DNA from: Paragordius varius
Lineage: Eukaryota > Nematomorpha
Length of the DNA: 64,000 nucleotides
Direction: 5' to 3'
Assembly: GCA_964247055.1 (NCBI GenBank)
Contig: OZ176051.1
Span: 14,756,001-14,820,000 of the forward strand
Shown here: in pieces, positions 34,389 through 46,565 of the stretch
How positions within the stretch are numbered: position 1 is the stretch's first letter
How the letters are laid out: each line of letters opens with the position of its first letter
Translations under genes and position numbers: made by a program
Notes under the pieces: model-generated
The model's database searches: none
What the model saw: only the letters and a program-made list of their open reading frames with translations
What the model was told of the DNA's origin: nothing

Positions 34389-35423
34389 TTAATTATATGC
34401 AGCGCGTGTAAAATCAACGGATGTAATATCACTATCATGTATTTCAAGGGATTTTAAATGCGCCAATTTCTCAAATGGTTGCAAGTCTGTCAACCCCAAA
34501 ACATATCCTAAAATCAATTTTTTAAAATTATTATTTTTAAAAAAATTCGAGAGTGACCCTACAATACCTGAGGGTCAAAGATGTTAGAGTTTTAGGGAAA
34601 GATTGTGCGGAATTAATAAAGGTTGTATTTGAAAGCGGTCTGCCTATTATGGTTAAGGAGCAAATGATTGGGAATTTTTCCAATATGTCAGATAAATCAT
34701 AATGATCTTCCAACACGTGCAAAAGCACTTCTTTCGCGTTTAAATTTTTTGCAGCAAAAGTTTTTGTGTAAGATTTCATCTCAAGACTTTCCAATGAAGG
34801 CAAATTAGCTTGCATGGCACTATCATATGTAGCGTTTATAATTAATCCCTCTATGATTGAGTGATTAATATGACCTACCAAACGCACTTGTTTAATATTT
34901 AAAATTAACTCTTGCAACTTTGGAAAGAGTTGAAAGATGGTCTAATTAAATACTTTTTCGAAACCATTTATATAAATATATATCGATTTAACCATTGTAT
35001 GTGTCGACAATATCCTTAACAATTCATATGTATGTTCAATATTTGCATCATCATCCAAAACTAGGAGTTAGATTAAAAAGGTTGATTTATAGATACAATA
35101 TTCTAACTTGAATTGGCTTCGGATTTAAGCACTCTCATCATATCACTGATTGATAATATATCCGAACAATTATAATCCTTTGTCTCGACTATATTTTAGC
35201 ATTGAAAATCGTAAGTAATTTTACATTCGTTGATGCCATCATTATTATCCAGTAGCCTAATTAACTTTAAAATATGGTTTTTATTGGCAAAATCATAGAT
35301 TGAACCATTTCCGTAATCACAAGTACCGATAAAATTGTTAATCTTACTGAAAACTTCCTTCATATCCGATTCGCATTTCAACGTATTCCCAATAACTATG
35401 ATAAGTTTTAATAAAAAATACAA
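34389..35423 (-). pseudogene. leucine-rich-repeat protein gene, broken
   Basis: Reading down from 35423: a hydrophobic leader (MYFLLKLIIVIGNTLKC), then a charged region, then LRR-like segments such as FPKLQELILNIKQVRLVG, LPSLESLEM, FPIICSLTIIG, FPKTLTSLTLRYCRV and FEKLAHLKSLEIHDSDIT, ending TAA at 34389. The L-x-x-L-x-L rhythm with Phe/Pro starts is typical of irregular LRRs. Two in-frame stops (about 35196 and 34943) and one frameshift near 34565 interrupt an otherwise continuous protein of about 330 residues. Could be an extracellular or F-box-type LRR protein; partners unknown. Short introns hiding the stops are possible but not obvious. Confidence 0.55.
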
Positions 35424-35599
35424 TGATTAAAACGAGTTATTCCAATAGGAATTAACGTAAATATTTTATAAAATATTTTGAAGTTAATAATTTTTAAATT
35501 CAAACTTTCAAAAACGTGTTAAATATTGTTAATATTTTTTACCTTCCATATCGGATCGGCTTATACATACTCATAATGGGTTATATCTAACTTCAAATT

Positions 35600-35601
<2 letters not shown>

Positions 35602-35634
<33 letters not shown>
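35602..35634. repeat. (TA)n microsatellite
   Basis: About 16 TA units. Confidence 0.9.
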
Positions 35635-35638
<4 letters not shown>

Positions 35639-36319
35639 AGTATCACCAAATAGACTCTTTTCGCAGTACAGTACTGGGTTTCGATTTACTAAATTATATT
35701 TTTTATATAAACATATATTAATTATCCTTTTTTCATGTCTACAAAAAGATATTGTAGAATTCCTATTATCCTTCATTCGTAAAATATAAATGGTTCGTTT
35801 TGCGGTAAAACTAGGATTGGCATATTTGTAGGTTTTTAATAATTTATTTTCTGCTCGAATTACAATGGAATAGGGTTTTGGATAGGTCAAACCGCTTTAA
35901 ATGCAGCCTTTAGCGAAGAGGCCTCAAAATTTAAATTATAACAAAATAATGTATGATATTTATCAAAGATTCAAGTTTTATTTTTGTTTCCTCAACTTTT
36001 AATTAATTTTAATTTTGTTTACTTCCTAATAATCCAACAAAAAATTATCCATAAAATATTATTTTCGAAATTCATTGTATATCACTGCGTCTAAAATCAA
36101 GGGATTTAACAAATATCCTGATAGAAATATATTTATTTTGAAAGGAAAATGCATACCATGATCTTTTGATTCTGCTTATGAATGATATAAGTAGGTTATA
36201 TTCACCTTTTTAAGTAACTACTCCATATGAGAAATCAGATTTTTTTGATAAATAAATGCTCCCTCCAAAATATACTAAAATATATTATAAAAAGACACAT
36301 TTGCAAATATTATTTTATA

Positions 36320-36570
36320 GATGCGGGCTGCGAAGGTCCAATTTTTCGCTCTTATGGGTTAACTCTCTTAAAAAACGTAAAAATGCTAAGAACGCAATAA
36401 AAATATCAAATCTATGCTAGATTTTAACATCAAAAAAAGTTTTCCCGAAAAATGGGTATTTTGCGTTAAAATTTAAATCATAGCAAAAAATTTTTACGTA
36501 TTACATACTATTTTGATATTGGTGGAAGCGGTATGAAAAGCTTATAAGATATTATAAAATTTTTCTATAA
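36320..36570. repeat. diverged relative of the 286-bp repeat
   Basis: Shares the order of short blocks with 15529-16100: a GCGGGCT/GTGGGCTCC block, TATGCTAGATTTT, then GATATTATAAAA. Divergence is high, so the relation is suggestive only. Confidence 0.4.
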
Positions 36571-37529
36571 AATCCAAAGATGCCAGCCGTTTCCACTTCA
36601 GTTATTAAGTTTAGAATTTCGTTTACTTTGAAATTTAAAAAACAAAGTATTTACAATTTAAAAACGAACGAATATATAAATCGAAATTCTGAGGCGATAA
36701 TATTAAAATCATTGAATTATATAAAAAATGAAAGCGTTTTAATATGTTTCCATCATGTTTTAAACCACAGTAAAACTTCACCATATTTCTTTATAAATTA
36801 AATTTTTAAATACAAAAATTAATATTATAGAGACAAAACGTAAAAATATGAAGAATATTTCTATCTAGATGACCATAACATAAACCTTAATTTTACCTAC
36901 TATTAGTTGCAATTAAAAAATATAGATTGGTTGTGTTATATATATATATATATATATATTATTTTGCAATAAACAATGAGTATGATTTTACAGAATCAGT
37001 ATATAAAAATCATTGTATTTAGAAAATATTTTTTTATATTTTTACGTAAAGGCGATAGAATTAACACTCTTTTACGTTTTATATTAGGGGGGGTAAAGAT
37101 ATTGCTCAATTTTTTACTTTCCTAAGCGTAATTCGTATCCAATTTTTTATTTACTTTTTCTGCATAAACAAAGATTAGTGTTATTTAAATTCTGGCTTCT
37201 TTTTTATAGTAGTCACGTTATTATAAATTTAATTCATCTCAAAAACAGTAAACTTGTACTGGTTCAAAGTTTAAAGATCTGGTAACATTTATTACAGTAA
37301 AAGTGGATATTATAGGACAAATATTTTTACCATATCACCATAATTTTAATATAACCTATTCTTGGGCGCAAAAAACAAGATGTAAATTGGATTAATTATA
37401 TTTTTTTAAAGAGATTTAAGTATGTGGATAATAAGCCAAGCCTTTTTTGGTGTTCTTATAAGAAAGTGGTTTATTATATTTAATATTTTTGATTTTTTCG
37501 ATTAAATTATATATATTTTAAATAACTAG

Positions 37530-37702
37530 ATAATGAATACTATAATGATGTGTGTAATCAATTGGTTGCTCTAACCCTCAATGATAATAAATATGAGTTT
37601 AAAATTTCTCGCACACCTTTTAAATTGGATAATATTAATGCTACTGTAATAGAGGAATGTGAGAAACGGCACAATATTTTTTATCCTGGAATGATTCAAT
37701 AA
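37530..37702 (+). CDS. orphan terminal exon
   Basis: Acceptor AAATAACTAG, two leading bases, then 56 codons and TAA TAA. The peptide begins NEYYNDVCNQLVALTLND and ends NIFYPGMIQ. It is open over the full length, unusually rich in GAx/AAx codons for this DNA, has two Cys and an N-glycosylation site (NAT). No upstream exons were identified and the family is not recognised. Confidence 0.35.
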
Positions 37703-39550
37703 TAATAAAAAATTTTTAACATATTTTAATGGTTGTTAATTGGGTGTTGGGAATATAAAATATTTTAAGTGGGGGTGTTTGAAAAAATAAATATTTGCAT
37801 TCTATATTATTGCCCCTAAGAGACTATCTAAAATCGTTGTTAGATCTTGTTACATATATAATACATTTGCTCAAAATGTAAAAACTAAAATATAGTCAGT
37901 AATTTTTTGTGTAGACTAATGGATTTATTCCTTGAGGTCATCCGCCAAACAATAGATTTACTAAATTCTCTTTTGCTTTGTTCTCCTACACTACCCGAGT
38001 ATTGGTTGTTATATTACACACATCAGTTGGTTTATCGTTGGACCACAATCATTCTCCTCTCCACCCCTCGAAACGCCAGTGGGCCGTAATTGATCTGAGA
38101 AGGCATCGATTTCCATCTTTTACCTTGTACGGCACCGCTATTCTCTCCAAATTGAATCTTTTCTCCACCCCGTATTTATTTCTTCGGAATTATTTTTTCG
38201 GATGAAAATTACTTGCAAAAGCCGCCTAAATCAGATTCATGGACTATAATATTATTAGGACTTAATGGTATCATAGATTATACACCGAATATCGAAGCAC
38301 CATATGCGACGAAGAAGTCAAAACACACCCAATAAAATGCAAGTTATGGGCTCACAAAAAACAAACGTTAGAAAAGTCAACTCTCTCTTGCAATTAGGAG
38401 TATCTAACAATTTTAAATGGCTAACGTCCTCACCAAAATGATAAATGCGTTTGACATGGTTACAACTAAAACAAAAATTTCTCATTCATAATTAATTTAA
38501 ATGGGTCACATGAAGCTGCCCACGCCTTACACTAGGAAAACCCGCAAAGGTCTCCCGAATTATATCTGGAAGAAAACAATACATTGGGACATGAGAAAAT
38601 TTCTAGATAACTAAATAGATGTGTGGAAAACTTAAAACATTATTGTATATATATTTTATGACTTTTTGGGGTGATTTTATATACCCTATCGATTTGAAAT
38701 TTGAGTATTATTATAAGTATTTAGGGTATTAGGTCAAATTCAAAAAATTGCTTTTTTTTTAACCTTTTAGTCGCACATTACATAATTTTCAATAAAATGT
38801 ATTTATACACTGTGTACAAAATCGGGAATAATAAATATCTTGATGATATATTACACTTTTCTGGCAAGTGCTCCATATCAGATGATGGCAAAGTTTGCCC
38901 ACATTTTTGTAAAATAAAATTTTTTGGATGAAAGATAAATGGCTTATTCTAAAAATTATCATATAATTTATCATAAACTACATTTAAAAGGAAAATTCTA
39001 AACTAAATTTTTTGAGTGGGCTCCGAAAGTCCCATTCTAAAATGACCTAGTTTTCTTCAAACGCAAAAATGCAGAGCTCGCGCTAGATAAAATTTTGAAT
39101 ATATGCTAAATTTTGATAAAAATATTAAAAAATGACTTTATTCCAAAATATAGTTTTGCATGGCAATATTATAAACATTTACTAATGCATATATTTAATT
39201 TCGAATATTAAAAGTAAATTAGATTGCATGTAGCAATCTAAATAAATTTAATCAAAAAGCTAAGTTTATGTAGTAATATAAATTACATCTGCTGTTTCCT
39301 CTATAGTTTTGTACATGATAAATATCAATGAGTCTAATATCTTACCAGTGGTTGAAAATTTATAACCTTTTATCTATGTTGCCAAATAAATCTACACGTT
39401 TTTTGAAAAATTGTTATCCACATACATAATGAATTTTTCTATCCGTTTGTGCATTTTAAAAAATTAAAATTTTCAAATTAAATTAAGTTTGATAAGTGTA
39501 GACGCAATAGGGTATTTAGTAAAATGACTATTTTTACAGATGGGAATATT
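37703..39550. other. repeat-rich stretch without a supported gene
   Basis: Contains a somewhat GC-richer patch at 37.91-38.20 kb of unknown nature, a faint LINE-tail-like patch near 38.50-38.59 kb, and a diverged relative of the 286-bp repeat at about 38.86-39.18 kb. Confidence 0.4.
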
Positions 39551-39569
39551 TTACCCATGTTATATCAAC

Positions 39570-39956
39570 ATAGGTGAGACTTTTTGCGTCTAACAATAAA
39601 TATATATAAATCAAAATACTAATGTTTTATCTAAAATAGCTAATGGTAAATTTAAAGTATTTTTTAATTGGTATTGTGTATTTTCAAAAACATATGTTTG
39701 GCATTTATAATGTTATTCCATTGATTATACTAAGGTTAGTTCTCCAAAGACTTTGACAAAAAGTGATGAATACATTTATTAATCTACATTACCTAAATTT
39801 GAGTTAATAAAAAACTTGTTTTTAAAAATCAAGTAGATATGTTAAAGTTAGCTACAGGTTTTTTATAAGTCATTTATTAAAATTGGCTATCATATGATTT
39901 ATTTATATATAGAACGCTAGAGGCCATATTTGTGTTGCCATTATTTTATTAGTGAC
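39570..39956. repeat. duplicated segment, upstream part of occupied copy
   Basis: Aligns with 45545-45897 (TAGCTAATGGTAAATTTAAAG and onward). Ends in TAGTGAC, where the LTR insertion begins. The continuation of the duplicated segment is found at 44401-44865. Confidence 0.75.
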
Positions 39957-40194
39957 TGATATGTAGTTGATATTACAACATTGCATCATGTATTTTTATC
40001 TTACATCATATTAATATATTAATCGCGTTTGGCGTTTATGTTCGTTCATTATTCGTGGAATCATATATATATTCGTAGAATAAAAGACATATTTTTACAA
40101 TTGTGACGCACTTGCACGTTAAAATTATCATTAAAAAAAGTATAAATATCACGAAATATTTAATAAATTATCATTGTTTAGTTTTCAAGATTCA
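39957..40194. repeat. solo LTR of the Ty3/Gypsy-type element
   Basis: 238 bp, TG...CA ends, flanked on both sides by TAGTGAC (39950-39956 and 40195-40201). It is similar to the LTR at 44139-44400. A solo LTR with its own target duplication normally results from recombination between the two LTRs of a former full copy. Confidence 0.8.
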
Positions 40195-40430
40195 TAGTGA
40201 CATATTAAATAAAACTGTCGAGACGAAACACAATAGCGCCTGAAGAAATAAATGCTATTAAAATGAAAAAACCGCTTTAGCTAATTATAATCCCGAGATG
40301 GTTAATAACTCTTGTAACTGTATTTTAAATCGCCGAATATTATTCAATATTAATTTATTGGAGTTTTGATTTATAAGAAAATTCAGGAAAAATTAACTTA
40401 CTCACAATATCATATTTCAAAAATTTTGAC

Positions 40431-43400
40431 GCACATGCACGTTAAAATTATCATTAATAAAAAAGTATAAATATCACAAAATTTTAATAAATTTTTATTG
40501 TTTTGTATTTTCACCAATTTACATCTTATTTGGCGACGATGGAAAAAATTTCAATCGAAGGATACGATGACACTTACGATTTTGCCACCTATATCAGATA
40601 TGTCAAAAGAGTTATGATCTCCAAAAATGTTGCTAAAAATGATGATAGTATCAATATACTGTTTTTGGCTGGAGCTGGTCTTAAAACACTTAATAAGATC
40701 GAAACAATGATTTTTCCGGAATCAATTGATGATGGTCCTTGGTCTATAATTCATGACATTGGTCTTAAACTTTTCTCAGTCTGTCTTCGCTGCAAGGTTT
40801 AATTTGCTCATTTGGCGGAAAAGGCTGAATTTCCAACAGAGGTGGAGGAGAGAATTAGAGAGAGTTTTGTGGCTGGATTAAATTTACAATCATTAGAAGT
40901 GGATCTTTATTCCCGATTCCCCGATGTGAAGTGTGATGGGAAGGCGGTGTCATTAACTACCATTGTCGACATGGCCGCTCAGGAACTTGCAAGGGCCGAT
41001 ATTGCCTCCCATGTGTCGTCAAGCAGTATCCTCAAAATTCAAAAGAATCGGTCGAATGATAATGATAATTATAAGAGTAATAATATAGAATATAAAAAAA
41101 TGATGATCGCAATAATAATAAATGGAAGCGGAGATGTGGCAAATGTGGTAAATCGCATATACCAAAACAATGTCTCTCGTTCGGAAAATATGCCACAATT
41201 GTAATAAAAGAAATCATTTTCAGCCAATGTGTCGCCATAAAAAACGATATAAGGATAATATAAACGCTAATTATAATAAATGGGGCACACAAGCGAACAT
41301 TTGCGCTACGATTAATGGCCAAGCTGTCAGTATGGTTTTTGATACTGGAGTTGCTGCTTCTCTGATTAATAAAAGTGTCTGGAAGACGGTGGGAGCACCA
41401 AGAGTGCTCCCAGATTAACTTCCTACGGACACAATCCAATCAAACTCTTGGGAAAAACAGTTGTCAATGTAACAATGGGAAATATTACGAAGAAATTAGA
41501 ATGTTTTGTGACGGAAGAAGAGCTATCTCCGATATTTGGGCTGCCTTGGATCATTGGTTTTGGCATGACCTTACCGGATAACGTGAAAGTTAATCAAGTA
41601 ACATATAATAATAATAATGGTCATAATGATGTATTCAAGCGATTTCCAAAACTCTTTAACGGGAAATTGGGTTGTTATAACGGTGATCCCGTCAATATGT
41701 CCGATCAGATGCAATACCAAAAGACTGCGCTGCACGGCGAATTCCATGGTACTACAGAGTTCAGTAGAGATGGAAATGCAGATACTGATGGACCTGGGAA
41801 TAGTGAGTCACGTTGATCCTACACAAACCATGTGGAATGGGCGACTCCTACGGTTAACGTCGTAAAAACTAATGGGGAAATTAGGGTGTGCGCTGATTTC
41901 CGGGTAACTATCAATTCTTTGATGGAGTACATATCTCAGATTATCCCGACATTTGACCCGATCGCGTCTAAATGTGCGGGATCCACATGGTTCTCGTCCA
42001 TTGATTTAAAAGACGCATACCTTCAAATTCCGGTGGATGTGGAAAGTAAAAAATATTTATACCCCGATGGGATATTTTCAATTTAATCGCCTACCATTTG
42101 GATTGAAGGTTTCTCCCATGCTTTTCCAGAGAATAATGGATAAGGTACTCAAAGATTGCAGGGGCACAATGGCTTATCTTGACGATGTTTTGATTGTTGG
42201 TAAAACGAAAGATGAACATGATAAAAATCTTAGCGAAACCCTAACAAGGTTACAAAAATGCGGGTTTACGTTAAGAAAAGATAAATTATAATTCCATCAG
42301 AAGAATATTAAATTTTAGGGTTTTGAGTTATCAAATAGGGAATTCGCCCTGTACAAGATAAAATAGACGCCATTACTAAATGTGCAACACCTACCAATAA
42401 AACTGAGTTAAGATCCTTTTTGGAATTGCTCAATTATGAATACATGTCAAGGTTAGTAATCTAAATGCACTAACAGGATCCAAAAAGGAATGGAGATGGT
42501 CAGAAGAACATCAAAATGAATTTAAGCAAACAAAAAACTAATATCAAGAGAATCTTTTCTTGCCTATATAACAAAAATAAAAAACAATAATACAAGTGGA
42601 TGCGTCTACAAAAGGCTTTGGAGCCGTACTTCTGCAAATGGAGAATAAGAGAATGCTACCAATTGCATTCGCGTCAAGAAAATGCCAGAATGCAGAGAAA
42701 AATTATTCTGTGATTGAATTGGAAACCAAGGCTTTGCTATTTGGTTTAGAAAAATTCCATTATTATATTTATGGACAGAAATGTGAGGTCTGGTCAGATC
42801 ATAAGCCGTTATTTATTTAACAATCGGAAGTTAAGTGATATTAAAACTGTAAATTGTTAAGATGGATCTACAAGGCCGCCGCTAATGATTTTGATATGAA
42901 ATATATTGCGGGATCGACAAACATGGCCGATGTGTTTTCAAGACTTCCCGAAAAGTGTCAGACATCATTAGCCAATGATGATGAATATGTGGCCGAAAAA
43001 ATCCGACAAATCGCATTCGTGGATTTAAATACAAAAAAAAGATTGTTTGGAGGATAAACTGTTAAAACGACTACGTATGGCACTTAAAAATAATGATTGG
43101 TCAACACCGGAATTATCCGCATTCAAACCCGTTAGAAATGATCTTAAACAAGCCGATGGTTTCGTATATGTTGGTGATCGGTTGGTTATCCCAACAGCTG
43201 CACGAAGACGAATTTTGGCTTGGTTTCATGTTGGACATCCGGGGATCGTTGCTATGAAAAACACAGCCAGGTCGTTGGTGTTTTGGCCCGGAATGGATAA
43301 GGACATTGGAAAGTTAGTATACGACTGTCAGTGTTGTCAGAGGAACAGGGCGACTGAGAATCCGGTATATAAATGGAACTTTGATGTGGAAATATAAGAA

Positions 43401-44248
43401 AGACTTCATGTGGACATCGCAGGTCCCATGTGTGGTAAATAATGGTTGGTTTTAATTGACGCGTTCTCAAGATGGGAGGTGGAGATACTTAGCAGTACTA
43501 CATCTGATGTGATTTTGAAACAATTGGAGAAATGGTTATCGTCTTATGATTTTCCAAGAATGCTAGTATCTGATAATGCTATATATTTCAAATCGTTCAA
43601 TTTTCGGGAAAAGATGACAAACTGGAACGTTAATTATGTGACATCTGCTCCTTACCACCCAAGGACAAATGGTTTAGTGGAAAGAGTGATTTATACGTTG
43701 AAATCAAAATTTCGTTCTACGATGATGACTGGCGTGAAGAGTCAAGAGGCTTTAAATGTTTTATTGGCCTATCGAAATTCATGGCATACGAGATAAAGAC
43801 GACCCCCGCATCGTTGTTTTTAAAGAGGAACATCAACACACCGTTGAATTAGTTGCAAGATAAAGAAACGCCTAAAGAAAGTACACCACCAAGACCCTTA
43901 AAAGAATTTACACCTTATCAGTCAATATTTATAAAGAACGAGATATCTAGAGGATGGCGACCGGGTACGGTTGAGGTAAGGACGGGGCCGTTATCCTACG
44001 AAGTAAAGGATGAAGATGGAAAAGAGATGAGGAAACATGCCGATCAACTGAGGTCGGATGGTGAGCAGAGTGAGGCCCCCAGGCGTTACCCAGATCGAGT
44101 CCGCAAACTCCTAAGCGTTTTTTAGAGGAGGAAGAGAGTGATATGTAGTTGAAATTACAACATTGCATCATTGTATTTTTATCTTACATCATATTATTAT
44201 ATTAATAGCGTTTGGCGTTTATGTTCGTGCGTCATTATTCGTGGAATT

Positions 44249-44293
<45 letters not shown>

Positions 44294-44400
44294 GTAGAAA
44301 GATTGTTACAATTGTGACGCACATGCATGTTAAAATTATTAATAAAAAAGTATAAATATCACGAAATTTTTAATAAAGTATCATTGTATTTCAAGATTCA
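40431..44400 (+). mobile_element. Ty3/Gypsy-type LTR retrotransposon, broken
   Basis: A fossil element of the Ty3/Gypsy superfamily, probably Mag-like. Parts in order: remnant of a 5' LTR (about 40431-40515), a primer-site-like TTGGCGAC stretch near 40.53 kb, a gag-like region (about 40.54-41.2 kb) with a CX2CX4HX4C zinc knuckle near 41.2 kb, protease (DTG, about 41.34 kb), reverse transcriptase (YLDD, about 41.8-42.3 kb), RNase H (about 42.6-42.8 kb), integrase (HHCC and DDE-type blocks, about 43.05-43.8 kb), a purine-rich tract (44124-44138) and a 3' LTR. No envelope region. The coding region is broken, of the order of ten reading-frame breaks. LTR divergence suggests moderate age. Confidence 0.9.
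44139..44400. repeat. 3' LTR
   Basis: 262 bp starting TGATATGTAG and ending AGATTCA, followed by TAGTGAC. Contains a (TA)n run (about 44251-44292) that is longer than in the solo LTR. Confidence 0.85.
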
Positions 44401-44865
44401 TAGTGACATATTAAATAAAACTGTCGAGACGAAATACAATAGCGCCTGAAGAAATAAATGCTAATAAAATGAAAAAACCGCTTTAGCTAATTATAATCCC
44501 GAAATGGTTAATAACTCTTGTAACTGTATTTTAAATCGCAGAATATTATTCAATATTAATTTATTGGAGTTTTGATTTATAAGAAAATTCAGGAAAAATT
44601 AACTTACTCACTATATCATATTTCAAAAAACTTGTATTCCAATTTTATTGTTACGTTTGAGATTACTTATAGTACTCCAAAATTCATTTTGTCTTGCCTA
44701 ATAATTATTTTATATACATAATATCTTTATATTTTTTACATTTCAAGTTAATAAATGCATCTTTATAATAATATTGTTTAATAAACTAAGGTAAATGTTT
44801 TCTATTTTTAAATTTTTTCGTTATTAGAGTTTTGTATTTCATATGTTATTGTAATTCTCCAGATT

Positions 44866-45540
44866 ATTTTACTTAATATGAGCAATATATATAACTAATA
44901 GTCTATACAATATTTGATTTTATTTTTTTATTGACTCAAACCTTCAAAAATGTGTTAAATATTATGATTACCTCAGACAACACGTCAATACTTAAACAAT
45001 ACAATTTAAAGATATCTACATAATAAATGTAATATTATATGCTAAATATTTTTTGCAAAAAACGTTTAAATTGCTAATTCATAAATTTCACAATTTATAT
45101 AATTTATTAAAAAAGATTAAAGAGTAGTTTCAAAAAAAATATTTACATTTAAATACTTACATTTTCTTAGTATAATTTTAATTTTATTGTAATTTAACAC
45201 AATAAATCATATAATAATAATTTTGGGTCGGATAACTTTATACGCTTAATTAGGGTAATATCAATTTCTAATTGTATCTTTACAATCAACTAGGTGCGAA
45301 AAAAATAAAAGTATAACAAAAAAAAGATATTCTATAAAGATAGCAGCATAATAAACAATTGAGTAAACTCAATAGGTTGTTATTTCTAATTATAAAATCT
45401 CCAAGAAATCAATCATTTATTTTCGTTGTTATTTCTTTCATTTACGAAATTTTGTTATTATATCTAACCTGCGTATAAGGTTACTTAATAACAAATCGCT
45501 GAATTACACAATCTTTATTTTCGATTAATAAAGTACAAAA
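44866..45540. other. AT-rich spacer, no gene seen
   Basis: Between the two copies of the duplicated segment. No feature supported. Confidence 0.45.
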
Positions 45541-45544
45541 TTTT

Positions 45545-46365
45545 TAGATACTTTTTGCGTCTAAAATAATATAATCGAAATACTAACCTCATATCTATAG
45601 CTAATGGTAAATTTAAAGTATTGTACTTCTTAATTGGTATTGGGTATTTTCAATTTCTATATGTTTGACATTATCTTATTCCATTGATTATACTAAGGTT
45701 AATTAAAAGTGATGAGTACATCTATTAATCTACATTTACCTATTGAGTTAAAAAAAATTCTATTTTGAAAATGAAGTAGATATGGTTAAGTTAGCTATAT
45801 GTTTCTTATAAGTCATTTATTAAAATAATTGGCTATCGTATGATTCATTATATAACGAACGCTACTATAGGCCATATTTATGTTGCCATTATTTTATTAG
45901 TGACATATTAAATAAAACTGTCGAGACGAAATACAAGAGCGCCAGAAGATATAAATTCTATTAAAATAAAAAACCGCTTCTAAATAGAATGAAATGGTTA
46001 ATAATAGCTCTTGTAACTGTATTTTAAATCGCAGATGACATATATTAATCAATATTAATTTATTGGAGTTTTAATTTATTAAAATATTCAGGAAAAATTA
46101 ACTTACTCACAATATCATATTTCAAAAAACTTGTATTCCAATTTTATTGTTATTGTTATCAAAGATTATTTTTAGAAATCCAAAATTCATTTAATTTAGC
46201 ATATTGATAAATTTTAATTTACTTGTAGATTTAAAACGCTAGACAAATTCAAGTTAATAAATGTATCTTTATAATAATGTTGTTTAGTAAACTAAGGTAA
46301 ATGTTTTCTATTTTTAAATTTTTTAGTTAATGGAGTTTTGTATTTCATATGTTATTGTTTTCTCC
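45545..46365. repeat. duplicated segment, empty-site copy
   Basis: Paralogue of 39570-39956 plus 44401-44865, without any LTR. The junction reads ATTAGTGACATATTAAAT at about 45895, with TAGTGAC present only once. It is therefore the pre-insertion state of the LTR target. Confidence 0.8.
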
Positions 46366-46565
46366 TGATTTGGTACATTTATTTTACTTAATTCTATACA
46401 TTCATCAATCGAAAAATTTCATGCAAATGTTGCAAAAGTAAAGGAGCCACTTGTATCTAGTTACGGTATTATAAAAGAATATTTAGTTTTGTTAAATTTA
46501 TTATTATGATGTAATTCTGTCTTGAATGTTTACCTTTTTTTACATTAATATATAACATTTAATAA

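Noticed and set aside
35561-35890. 109-codon minus-strand frame upstream of the LRR gene
   Set aside because: Ends in the (TA)n tract, no homology, no splice link to the LRR gene; could be an upstream exon but nothing supports it.
38330-38600. Possible LINE 3' tail (KTRKGLPNYIWKKTIHWD-like)
   Set aside because: Similarity to LINE C-termini is too short to support a call.
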